Shown: positions 7,851 through 15,707 of the stretch, piece by piece
Numbering within the stretch: position 1 is the first letter of the stretch
Layout: every line of letters begins with the position of its first letter
DNA from: Pseudomonas sp. GM21
GTDB taxonomy: Bacteria > Pseudomonadota > Gammaproteobacteria > Pseudomonadales > Pseudomonadaceae
Assembly (NCBI RefSeq): GCF_000282215.1
Contig: NZ_AKJS01000127.1
Span: 1 to 50,700 of the forward strand
Direction of reading: 5' to 3'
DNA length: 50,700 nucleotides
Translations under genes and position numbers: made by a program
The notes under the pieces: model-generated
The model's input: only the letters and a program-made list of their open reading frames with translations
Database searches by the model: none
Told to the model about the DNA's origin: nothing

Positions 7851-8831
7851 TTAAACGATGAAAATCGAAGAGCCGGTAGTCTTGCGTGACTCCAGGTCGC
7901 GATGGGCCTGGACAGCGTCTTGCAAGGCATAGTGCTGGTTGATTTCGATCTTGATGCGACCGCTGCCAACGTGGTCGAACAACTCACCGGCCAGGTCAGC
8001 TTTCTCTGCCGGGTCTGCGATGTAGTCAGCCAGGGCTGGACGAGTCAGGAACAGCGAACCCTTCATTGCCAGCAGTACCGGGTCGAAGGCCGGGATCGGG
8101 CCGGAAGCGGTGCCGACGCACACCATCAAGCCGCGACGCTTGAGCGAATCCAGGGAACCCATGAAGGTGTTCTTGCCAACGCTGTCGAACACAACGTTGA
8201 CACCCACGCCGTCCGTCATCTCGCGAACGCGCTGGGCAACGTCTTCATGGCTGTAATTGATGACGTGGCTGCAACCATGGGCCAGGGCAATTTCACCCTT
8301 GGCTTCGGTGGACACGGTACCGATGACGTTCACGCCGAGCAGCTTGGCCCACTGCGAAACGATCAGGCCCACACCACCCGCGGCGGCGTGCAACAAAATG
8401 GTGTCACCGGCCTTGAAGTCGTAGATGCGGCGCATCAGGTACGACGAGGTCAGACCACGCATGGTCATGGCCGCGGCCGTTTCGAAGCTGATGGTTTCTG
8501 GCAACTTGATCAATGGCGCAGCCGAGATCAGACGCTCGGTGCTGTAGGCACCCAGGGTGTTGAGAAACCCGGTGTAAGTGACGCGATCACCCACTTGAAC
8601 GTTGGTCACACCTTCGCCGATGGCCTGGACTACGCCAGAAGCCTCAACGCCCATGCCGTTTGGCATAGGGATCGGGTAGGTGCCATTGCGGAAGTAGGTG
8701 TCGGCATAGTTCAGGCCAACCGCTACATGACGGAGACGAACCTGGCCTGGACCAGGATCGCCGACTTCGACGTCTTCATAACGAAGGACTTCGGGACCAC
8801 CGGTTTCGTAAAAGCGAACGGCTTTGGCCAT
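7851..8831 (-). CDS. Zinc-independent quinone oxidoreductase (MDR family)
   Basis: A 326-residue medium-chain reductase of the QorA/zeta-crystallin group. It starts MAKAVRFYETGGPEVL and carries the NADPH-binding AAAGGVGLIVSQWAKLLG (about 150-167) and the family's N-terminal GLNYADTYFRNGTYP. No zinc ligands of alcohol dehydrogenases are present. It would reduce quinones or alpha,beta-unsaturated carbonyls with NADPH. It is the first gene of the leftward operon; a candidate AraC-type site lies about 100 bases upstream. Confidence 0.9.
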   Translation of the reverse strand: MAKAVRFYETGGPEVLRYEDVEVGDPGPGQVRLRHVAVGLNYADTYFRNGTYPIPMPNGMGVEASGVVQAIGEGVTNVQVGDRVTYTGFLNTLGAYSTERLISAAPLIKLPETISFETAAAMTMRGLTSSYLMRRIYDFKAGDTILLHAAAGGVGLIVSQWAKLLGVNVIGTVSTEAKGEIALAHGCSHVINYSHEDVAQRVREMTDGVGVNVVFDSVGKNTFMGSLDSLKRRGLMVCVGTASGPIPAFDPVLLAMKGSLFLTRPALADYIADPAEKADLAGELFDHVGSGRIKIEINQHYALQDAVQAHRDLESRKTTGSSIFIV

Positions 8832-8930
8832 GATTTCTTATTCTCCAATCTGCAATGTTGGGTGCGTCGAATTGCGCTGATTGGACTGTAGGATGCCGCC
8901 CCTGGAGCCGCTTCTCATCAGACGACAATG

Positions 8931-8948
8931 GCTTTTCATTTCGTGACA
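8931..8948 (-). promoter_or_regulatory. Candidate AraC-type operator upstream of the catabolic operon
   Basis: GCTTTTCATTTCGTGACA, the best example of the repeated motif, lies about 100 bases upstream of the first gene of the leftward operon. The rest of the 8832-9284 interval holds two divergent promoter regions by position; no further gene or clear hairpin was found in it. Confidence 0.45.
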
Positions 8949-9284
8949 GGGGCCCAGTGTTGCGAGATATCCAAGGCCTGTGGCGGATGCACGGCATCGC
9001 GCAACGGGAGATTTGCGGGTCAGCAGCTGTTGATGGACATCATACGGTAACGCTGCGCTGTCGCCATTGCGATCAGGGATTGCTCACAGATTGAAACGTT
9101 CTGTTCACATAGCCGCCGTCCATAAGAGGCCCAGGATCGGATACGTACTGGCGGGGTAATTTAATAGTTTTTGAGGGTTATTGATTCGGATTTTCCCACC
9201 ACTGCGGGCAGCATCCGCCCCAGTCAGCACCTGGGACCAGGTCGGAAACTGAATGACAACTTTCATTACTTGAGAACAGAACAC

Positions 9285-9965
9285 ATGAGCATGTCGAATA
9301 GATGGATTGTGGGTATTGCTTTGAGCTGCGTGTTTCAGGTCGGCTGTGTCTCGAAGGTGGCGCAGCAGGAGCAATATTCGGGCTTTCTGGCCAATTACCA
9401 GGGACTGGAAGAACACACCACGCCGAGTGAACAGAAGGTGTTGCGTTGGGTGAAACCAGGGTTTGATCCTCATGCCTATTCCACTGTCGTGTTCAAGCAG
9501 GTAGAGCTGTACCCGGCGCCAAAACCGACCGACCGCGTCAACTTGCAAACCCTGCAAGACGTCCAGACCATGGCCAGCAACAGTGTCAGGAGCGCCTTTG
9601 CCCCCTCCTACACGATCGTCTCCAATGCACAGCAAGCACCCGCCGCTTCGCGGACATTGATCCTGAATGCAGCGATCACCGAGGTCAGCGCCACCAACGA
9701 GGGCATGCATTGGTATGAAGCCGTGCCGATCGCCGCGATTGTCGGTGCAACACAAGCAGCCACCGGTCATCGCGATCAAACGGCCGAACTGTACCTCGAA
9801 GCCGAACTGATGGATGCCAAAACCGGTTTGCCGGTCGCCAAGGCGGTACGCAAGGTATTCGGCGAGACCTTGAAAAACGCCAGCCAGCCAATCGCCGCCA
9901 ATGACTTCAAGGCCGCCCTCAAAAGCATGACGAACGACATGCAGACGCTCCTTTCCAAGCAGTAA
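9285..9965 (+). CDS. DUF3313-like lipoprotein
   Basis: A 226-residue exported protein. The N-terminus (MSMSNRWIVGIALSCVFQVGC) is a lipoprotein-like signal ending in Gly-Cys, although the -3 residue is Gln, an imperfect lipobox. The body, with YSGFLANYQGLEE near the N-terminus, a YSTVVFKQVELYP strand and a late ELYLEAELMDAKTG strand, matches the DUF3313 family of envelope lipoproteins. A downstream ATG at 9291 is an alternative start. The family's function is unknown. It stands alone, with a separate gene 150 bases downstream. Confidence 0.75.
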   Translation: MSMSNRWIVGIALSCVFQVGCVSKVAQQEQYSGFLANYQGLEEHTTPSEQKVLRWVKPGFDPHAYSTVVFKQVELYPAPKPTDRVNLQTLQDVQTMASNSVRSAFAPSYTIVSNAQQAPAASRTLILNAAITEVSATNEGMHWYEAVPIAAIVGATQAATGHRDQTAELYLEAELMDAKTGLPVAKAVRKVFGETLKNASQPIAANDFKAALKSMTNDMQTLLSKQ

Positions 9966-10115
9966 TAACCGCGCCATACCCCATTGCAAATGTCGAATTG
10001 TCTGCCACCCATTGTCATGGAGCGCATCACGATGCAGACAGGCATGGGGTTTTAGCTGCGCCTCCCTGAACAATCCGTTAAGCCACGTAACGATCTCTAA
10101 CAAGAGTCCGACTTG

Positions 10116-10577
10116 ATGAAACGACTGACCTTGACCTTATCGGCCATTGTATTGCTCACCAGCTCTAGTGCGTGGGCGGTGACACTGGTTCCACTCAAAG
10201 GCCAGACATCCCAAATGATTTCTCAAGACACCAGCGCCTGCCAATCACAGGCCAATGCCCAATTCCCGACGCAAAACACAGTGCCATCTGGTGGGCGGAT
10301 AAAGGGCGCTACCACCGCCGCGGTAGCCGGGGCGGCTGCAGCGGAAGTTCGGGGCCGGCAACATGACAACGTTTATGACCAGATCGACGACGATATCAAA
10401 CAAGATTATCGCCAGAACCGTGCGCACAGCGCGGCAGCAGCCGGCGCAGTGGTCGGGGCATCAAGACAACGTCAGGAACGCCGACAGAACCTTGGGACCA
10501 CCGAGCAAACCATCGCCGCCAACAACTCGGTATACAGCAGTTGCCTGCAACAGCGCGGCTATAACGTTTTGCCTTGA
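10116..10577 (+). CDS. Exported glycine/alanine-rich small protein
   Basis: A 153-residue protein with a clear signal peptide (MKRLTLTLSAIVLLTSSSAWA). ATG 10116 is chosen over the TTG just before it. The middle contains GATTAAVAGAAAAEVRG and SAAAAGAVVGASRQRQ, two small-residue helices resembling glycine-zipper membrane segments. Cysteines at about 41 and 144 could pair in the periplasm. Glycine-zipper proteins of this kind are common stress-related envelope proteins in Pseudomonas. Precise role unknown. Confidence 0.7.
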   Translation: MKRLTLTLSAIVLLTSSSAWAVTLVPLKGQTSQMISQDTSACQSQANAQFPTQNTVPSGGRIKGATTAAVAGAAAAEVRGRQHDNVYDQIDDDIKQDYRQNRAHSAAAAGAVVGASRQRQERRQNLGTTEQTIAANNSVYSSCLQQRGYNVLP

Positions 10578-11098
10578 TCCTGCTACTTGCGCCCGAACAA
10601 CTTAATTAATGTAACTATATAATTAATAATTACCCCTTCATGCAATCACCCTATCAAGTTCACCCAGTCTCTGAAGTAACTTAACTGTCCTTATCCTCTG
10701 CCCCCGCCTGCACCTCACTCAAAATGCCGGGGCTCAGTTTGTTGCGGGTCGCAAAAAATATCGCCTCAGTAAATGGGAATCACTACTGCCAGGCCACAAG
10801 CTTGTGCGCGCTTGATGGAAGCCAGTCTCAAACCCTGCCTTGCAGTTTTCGGATAGCGCACATTATTCGTACCGAGCATCATCATTGACCTCGATTGATA
10901 CCCCGTGGATTACCCTTGCTTGATTCCAGTGAGATTTTTGATAGGCTATTTCAGCATTGTCTAGTGGCTCTCTCTGCACCTTCCGCGCATGCCCGCTCGT
11001 AGCCGCTCATCCCCTCCGACACAAATGTATTACGTCAAATCCAGCCCATCAAAACCGACTTTGATACCCAGCCAGATCCACCTGAACGAAGGATTCCC
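10578..11098. other. 521-base intergenic region, AT-rich start
   Basis: No gene is seen. The left end has an AT-rich inverted repeat TTAATTA (10602-10608) and TAATTAA (10620-10626), without a proper T-tract. The remainder is presumably the upstream region of the ToxR-like gene; no convincing promoter hexamers or known operator could be assigned. AT-richness could favour binding of MvaT/H-NS-type silencers (inference). Confidence 0.4.
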
Positions 11099-11917
11099 AT
11101 GCGTTACGCCTTCAAGTTGAAAAACGGGGCAATGACCCTTTTCGACCCAGACACCGCCTTGCTTTCCATTACGACACCCCATGGAGATGTTCAAAGCACC
11201 ACGATAGGTAGAGCGGAATCGCGCCTGCTGGACCTGCTGCTAACGGAACCCGGCCAGACAAAAAGCCGTGAGGAGATAATCGATTACACCTGGAACGACC
11301 GCGTCGTCGCTTCCGGCAGTTTGAATCAGGCCGTTTTCTCACTTAGAAACATTTTGAACGACAGTCGAGATCACGAGATTTTGATGACGGTCCCTCGAAG
11401 AGGCTATTGCTTCAACCGTCACTACGTCGTTGACCCACAAACAGTGCCGCCCGCTTCAAATGAAGCCGTGCAACCTTCAGTGCCCGCCATTGAAGTGCTT
11501 CCGTCGAGCGAAGTTGATGAAGTCCTGGTGCCTTCAGAAAAACCCCTAAAAGCAACTTACGTTAAAAAAGCCCTGTCAGTCGCTTATGTCGTGACTTTGG
11601 GTGTTTGTGCCTTCACCGGGTTTCATTCAGGCTTCGACACACCGAAAATAGAAATTTCCAGTGTAAAAGTAAACGAATTAGTCATCCATGCAGTAGGCAA
11701 CAGCGTCGAAGAGGCTCAATCACTGCGGGATCTTTCGGTTAAACAGGCTCAACAGCTTTCGCCAAACTTAAAGGGTCAGGTTTGGTTGAATCTCTTTAAA
11801 ACAAACTACTCTGTTTCGTGCATTCGTCCGGACCTGAGCACTGCAAACCTACAATTGAATCGCGACCAAAAAGACCTCGCCCTGATGATCCAACAATGTT
11901 TGGAAGCAACGCCATGA
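11099..11917 (+). CDS. ToxR/CadC-like membrane-bound winged-helix regulator
   Basis: The 272-residue protein has a cytoplasmic OmpR/PhoB-type winged helix at about 35-115 (ESRLLDLLLTEPGQTKSREEI, SGSLNQAVFSLRNIL, TVPRRGYCF). A Pro/Glu-rich linker follows to about 155, then one membrane helix at about 158-180 (KALSVAYVVTLGVCAF), and a periplasmic domain of about 90 residues with Cys near 240 and 267. This is the ToxR/CadC plan: a regulator that binds DNA from the membrane. AAGGA precedes the ATG. Its stop overlaps the next gene's start (ATGA), and that partner also has one N-terminal membrane helix, as in toxRS. The signal is unknown. Confidence 0.85.
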   Translation: MRYAFKLKNGAMTLFDPDTALLSITTPHGDVQSTTIGRAESRLLDLLLTEPGQTKSREEIIDYTWNDRVVASGSLNQAVFSLRNILNDSRDHEILMTVPRRGYCFNRHYVVDPQTVPPASNEAVQPSVPAIEVLPSSEVDEVLVPSEKPLKATYVKKALSVAYVVTLGVCAFTGFHSGFDTPKIEISSVKVNELVIHAVGNSVEEAQSLRDLSVKQAQQLSPNLKGQVWLNLFKTNYSVSCIRPDLSTANLQLNRDQKDLALMIQQCLEATP

Positions 11918-12396
11918 AGCCAACAATACCTTCAATTGCTCACTGGATCGTGCTGGGTATTATCAACGCCGCCTGTATTTTCTCTTTGATGTATTCGCCC
12001 TCTTATTACATGGAAAATACCAGTTATCAAACAATCACCCGTCAATGGCTCGAAGATTTGAATCAACTCAACACGGAAGAGTATCTGACCATAGGGCACG
12101 GGCGACTTACGCAAACCACACTGGAAAGCCTGAACGGAAAAATCCGCAACGCTACGATCACGGCGGATATCACCCGGGAAAGCAATCGTCACGTTCAGAT
12201 AAAAATAAACAACGTCAAACTTAGCCAGGACAACGAGCTATTCGCCATTGAAAAAACACCCGATCTCTTTTTTCGACGCCAGTTCGTTCTGCAGGAAGGC
12301 GCTGTTCTAAACTACGAATTAATCCCGACCACCGATAAAAAAGCCGTTTGCTTTTATGTGCACGATCTTGGCCGCTTGCGTTGCATGAATCACTAA
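11914..12396 (+). CDS. ToxS-like single-pass membrane protein
   Basis: A 160-residue protein with a short cytoplasmic tail, one membrane helix at about 10-30 (HWIVLGIINAACIFSLMY) and a periplasmic domain with two cysteines near the end (KKAVCFYVHD, LRCMNH). The start ATG overlaps the regulator's TGA. I do not recognise a named family. Topology, size and coupling are those of ToxS-type accessory proteins that stabilise or modulate the periplasmic domain of a ToxR-type regulator. That role is inference from context. Confidence 0.7.
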   Translation: MKPTIPSIAHWIVLGIINAACIFSLMYSPSYYMENTSYQTITRQWLEDLNQLNTEEYLTIGHGRLTQTTLESLNGKIRNATITADITRESNRHVQIKINNVKLSQDNELFAIEKTPDLFFRRQFVLQEGAVLNYELIPTTDKKAVCFYVHDLGRLRCMNH

Positions 12397-12739
12397 GCCC
12401 TCTGTTGCCCATCACGTCACGCACATTCGGCCAGACAACAGGTCTTGATACGCCTTACCCCTCTGAAGCCGGCTCAAACAAGAAAAATAAGAATTACTGA
12501 TTTGAGTCAGGCGCCCCACCCCCTCAATCTCTCTCCTCTATAGTTTCCGGAGCCGTGGTCTCTCCCTACAGTGAACCCGGCCTTGACGACATTTTCCAAT
12601 AAACCTGCCACTCCGAAAATATGAGTTTTTGACTTTGATAAGACTCGTGGAAGCGAGACTATCCACAGGCCAGGCCGTAACAGTGATGCGGCTGACACTT
12701 TGCTCTGCCTGAAAAGCCATTAATAAGGAAAGCACGTCA
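12397..12739. other. Intergenic region before the degenerate barrel gene
   Basis: 343 bases without a credible gene. CTGTTG and CAACAG near 12402 and 12435 form a loose inverted repeat without a T-tract. The promoter of the gene at 12740 presumably lies here; none could be assigned. Confidence 0.35.
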
Positions 12740-13135
12740 ATGCAGCTAAAAAACCTCGCAACCGTATCGTTTGGTGTATTGCTCTCTGTGAAGGCCATGG
12801 CCTATGAAGATGAGCCTCAAAGTGTCGAACTGACACGTATTGAAAGCAACAAAAAAACACTGAGCGATGAAAAAACCAGATATAAAACCTGCAATAACTA
12901 TCGCGTTAATGATTTGTTTGCCTATGATGCTGCAGCCATCGGTCCAACCCGCCAAAAAACGGCCATCTTTGGTTCTAAAATAGCGCCATGCAAACTCCAA
13001 AGCCTATTGGACATCGCTCCAACCGATGCGTACGTTTTTTCAGCAGCGTTGCAACTTGCGCCAGAGTCGTTGGCCTCGGCCTCTGAAAAAAATGACAGCA
13101 ATGATAACGCCGAGTCAGGTACCTTCGCGTCATAG
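12740..13135 (+). CDS. Small exported protein, degenerate paralogue of an outer-membrane barrel
   Basis: A 131-residue protein with a signal peptide (MQLKNLATVSFGVLLSVKAMA) and a good AAGGAA site. Its first 55 residues align with the 166-residue barrel encoded at 15708: IESNKKTLSDEKTRYK against IETDKSHLSDDDTSYK, then YRVNDLFAYDAAAIG against YRLNGYLAFEGAFVDLG, with the same signal-peptide pattern. The aromatic/glycine alternation of membrane strands is lost and the protein is about 35 residues shorter. It also gains two cysteines (about 54 and 92). It is either a decaying duplicate or a soluble derivative with a new role. Confidence 0.7.
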   Translation: MQLKNLATVSFGVLLSVKAMAYEDEPQSVELTRIESNKKTLSDEKTRYKTCNNYRVNDLFAYDAAAIGPTRQKTAIFGSKIAPCKLQSLLDIAPTDAYVFSAALQLAPESLASASEKNDSNDNAESGTFAS

Positions 13136-13161
13136 TTAACACACTGGATGTGAAGATTTAG

Positions 13162-13198
13162 AAATAAACGAATTGTTACACTCAGCGTTTATTTTCTA
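13162..13198 (+). terminator. AT-rich terminator-like hairpin
   Basis: AAATAAACG (13162-13170) pairs perfectly with CGTTTATTT (13186-13194) across a 15-base loop and runs into T residues. It lies just after the degenerate barrel gene. The stem is AU-rich, so efficiency is uncertain. Confidence 0.5.
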
Positions 13199-13335
13199 TG
13201 GACGTCACTGGCGAGGAGCGGTCAAATGGATCGCTCGTCAAACGCTCCCGACTGATAGGCGTTAACGACCGATATCAGCGTCTTTGACAAAATATTACTT
13301 AGCACTATCCATTCAGCTGAAGAGCGTTCAATTCC

Positions 13336-14301
13336 ATGAGCATCCCCGATGAAGTCTTTCGTGTAACCTCTACACCTGCGGACAACCTCAATCGAACAAT
13401 TGGCCGATGGGAAATGAACCTCGTCCCATCCGAGCGTGAAGCCAGTATTCGACAGCATAAGCTCATTCAGACTCCCAAGCTCCAATGCAGTCGACTGGAG
13501 TTTGATTCAGCGATCACTATTATCAGCGCAGTGCCTCATGGCTATGTCACTTTTGCCATTTCACAGGCTTCCGTTGGTCGGCCTATCATCAATAATCATG
13601 AGTTACGACCTAACGAAATCATCGTGTTGACTAGCGATGAGCCCGTGCATTACACCTGCGAGCCTAATGAAACTCTTCTCACCCTTACCACGACGTTAGA
13701 ACATTACAAACAGTGCCAGGAAAGCCACTCAACGATCGATTTGCTTGCAAATCGGAAGGACTACCGTTTTCAGGTTGCAAATTTCAAATCAATGCAATCT
13801 GCCATTCAAGCCATCAATACCCACTTTAACAACGCCAATAACCTACCGTTAGAACAGCGCGACTGTACAGAAGCTTCAGCCATTGAAAGTGCCTTGCTGA
13901 CTTCTCTACTCCGGGTATTGACACCTGCTGGTCGCGCGTCGCTTAAAGTCCCGACAAGAAGAAAGGTCGCGATGGCAGCGATAGAATATATTCATGGCAA
14001 CCTGAAAAAGGCACTTAGCATGAAGGCACTGGTAAAACAGCTTCAAACGACAACTCGCACCCTGCATCATGGATTCGTCGAAACATTCGGGATTTCACCG
14101 ATCGCCTACGTTCGGAACTTAAGACTCGCCAATGTCCGCCGGGACTTGGTCCGTAACACATGGCCAACGGTTACCGAAACCGCGATGTACTGGAACTTCC
14201 AGCATCTAAGCCGGTTTTCCAAGGCCTATCAGGATGCTTACGGAGTGACACCCTCCGAAACCACCAGGCGCAACGCTGCAAAACTGTCGGCGCCCAACTG
14301 A
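13336..14301 (+). CDS. AraC-family transcriptional regulator
   Basis: A 321-residue regulator. The N-terminal half (about 1-200) is a cupin-like sensor of the AraC-binding-like type (EREASIRQHKLIQTPKLQCSRLEFDS), similar to regulators such as FeaR/XylS-like proteins. The C-terminal helix-turn-helix pair is at about 215-315 (SMKALVKQLQTTTRTLHHGF, FGISPIAYVRNLRLANVRRDL, AYGVTPSETTRR). It lies between the ToxR-like module and the EAL gene. The 200 bases upstream show only a terminator-like hairpin. Ligand and targets are unknown; the two barrel genes are plausible targets. Confidence 0.88.
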   Translation: MSIPDEVFRVTSTPADNLNRTIGRWEMNLVPSEREASIRQHKLIQTPKLQCSRLEFDSAITIISAVPHGYVTFAISQASVGRPIINNHELRPNEIIVLTSDEPVHYTCEPNETLLTLTTTLEHYKQCQESHSTIDLLANRKDYRFQVANFKSMQSAIQAINTHFNNANNLPLEQRDCTEASAIESALLTSLLRVLTPAGRASLKVPTRRKVAMAAIEYIHGNLKKALSMKALVKQLQTTTRTLHHGFVETFGISPIAYVRNLRLANVRRDLVRNTWPTVTETAMYWNFQHLSRFSKAYQDAYGVTPSETTRRNAAKLSAPN

Positions 14302-14453
14302 TCAATATGTTCGATGGCAGGCGACGCTATTCTGGACAACTCTAACAATCAACCCCTCCAGAAGACGCCGCTCACCAAAAAATAACAATCAATAATTTTC
14401 ATCCATCCTTCTAAACCAGCAACATTTCTTACTTCTAATTCAAGGGGGTAAGC

Positions 14454-14558
14454 ATGCGCTATCGATTACATTCACTGCCGCTTAAGAAAAAAATCATATT
14501 TTGTCTTTTCGCCTATTTGTGTGGTGTCGCACTGGCATGGCTGATTGACTACTCATAA
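14454..14558 (+). CDS. 34-residue single-helix membrane peptide
   Basis: A short open frame with a strong ribosome site (AAGGGGG, 6 bases before the ATG). The peptide is MRYRLHSLPLKKK, then a hydrophobic helix IIFCLFAYLCGVALAWLI, then DYS. Positive residues before the helix predict a cytoplasmic N-terminus. It lies 63 bases before the EAL gene and could be co-transcribed. Support is the ribosome site, topology and position; no homologue is known to me. Confidence 0.5.
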   Translation: MRYRLHSLPLKKKIIFCLFAYLCGVALAWLIDYS

Positions 14559-14620
14559 CGCGCACCTTACTTCTTCAGTCCAAGATCCCCGCATCTAAAA
14601 TCATGTGTTTCGGAGTTTTT

Positions 14621-15607
14621 ATGGTGGCGGCGTATAACGCTTTGCTCGGAAGGCAGACGTTGGCTTTATGCACAACGGTTGCTGCTTGTTCGGCCGTATG
14701 GTTGGGCCCCGAAAGCCTTGCAGGGAATCCAGGGCTCAGTTGGATGCTTTTTATTGCGTTGGCTTTGATACCGGGAGCTATGTTTTACACCGCACGGAGG
14801 ATTCAAAGGTACTGCACCTCTCCTGCAGCTCAGCTTCGCAAGGCCATTAGCGCGAACGAGCTGGATATTCACTACCAGCCTATTATCAATTTGCGGACGG
14901 GTAAGCTGGTCGGTGCGCAATCGCTTTCTCGCTGGAGCTTAAACGGGGCAGCCATTCCTGGGGACGTATTCATCGCGGCGGCAGAGACGGCAGAAAAGTC
15001 CGACCTGATTTGCGAGCTTACGCGCTCGGTCATACGCCGGGTTGCAGAGGATTACTGCACCCATCTTTGGGCGTGTAAGGATTTTTACATCACAATCAAT
15101 CTTTCCGCTCAAGACATACTCGATCCTACCTTTCCAGACTTTGTGGCCAACATCCTGGCAACGTACAACTTGCCGGCCTCGGTAATGGTCTTTGAAGTCA
15201 CCGAAAAAGCCTTCTTGAGCCCGATAAGCGCAGCGACTCAACTGAACAGACTTCGAGCGTGCGGGCATCGTATTGCCATTGTTGACGTAGGCTCCAGCTA
15301 CTCCGGTCTGGCGTTCATCGAATCAGTACCTGTCGACATACTGAAAATAGATCTTGCCCTCATCACACAGGACACCCTCTTGGCCAAGGATGCGCTGTGG
15401 CGGCATATTGCCAAAATTGCCAGGACTTTAGAGCTCAACGTCGTCGCCGAGGGTGTGGACACGCAACAGCAACTATCGCACTTGATTTCAGAAGAAGTGG
15501 TGTTCGCGCAAGGCTGTTTGTTTTCCAAAGCGCTCCCGATTACAGCATTGGCAAGACGGTATTTTTCAATGTCCGGCGAACATCAATACTTTCACGGATT
15601 GAAGTGA
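14621..15607 (+). CDS. EAL-domain protein with degraded catalytic motifs
   Basis: 328 residues: two membrane helices at the N-terminus (to about residue 60), then an EAL domain (about 70-310). ATG 14621 is chosen because GGAG lies 5 bases upstream; ATG 14603 lacks a site. The fold is complete (HYQPIINLRTG, INLSAQDI, FEVTEKAF, VPVDILKID, VVAEGVDT, QGCLFSKALP). The metal-binding EAL motif reads QSL, and the usual DDFG reads VDVG, losing the first aspartate. In active cyclic-di-GMP phosphodiesterases these acids bind the catalytic metals. It is therefore probably a binding or regulatory protein rather than an enzyme (inference). Confidence 0.85.
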   Translation: MVAAYNALLGRQTLALCTTVAACSAVWLGPESLAGNPGLSWMLFIALALIPGAMFYTARRIQRYCTSPAAQLRKAISANELDIHYQPIINLRTGKLVGAQSLSRWSLNGAAIPGDVFIAAAETAEKSDLICELTRSVIRRVAEDYCTHLWACKDFYITINLSAQDILDPTFPDFVANILATYNLPASVMVFEVTEKAFLSPISAATQLNRLRACGHRIAIVDVGSSYSGLAFIESVPVDILKIDLALITQDTLLAKDALWRHIAKIARTLELNVVAEGVDTQQQLSHLISEEVVFAQGCLFSKALPITALARRYFSMSGEHQYFHGLK

Positions 15608-15707
15608 CTCAAAAATATAAATCAATGACTTCTATCAGTGTTCCCGATCATTCAAATTCTCGGCGAACACCTCACCATCGACACTCTGTAGAAGGACTTC
15701 ACCTCAC

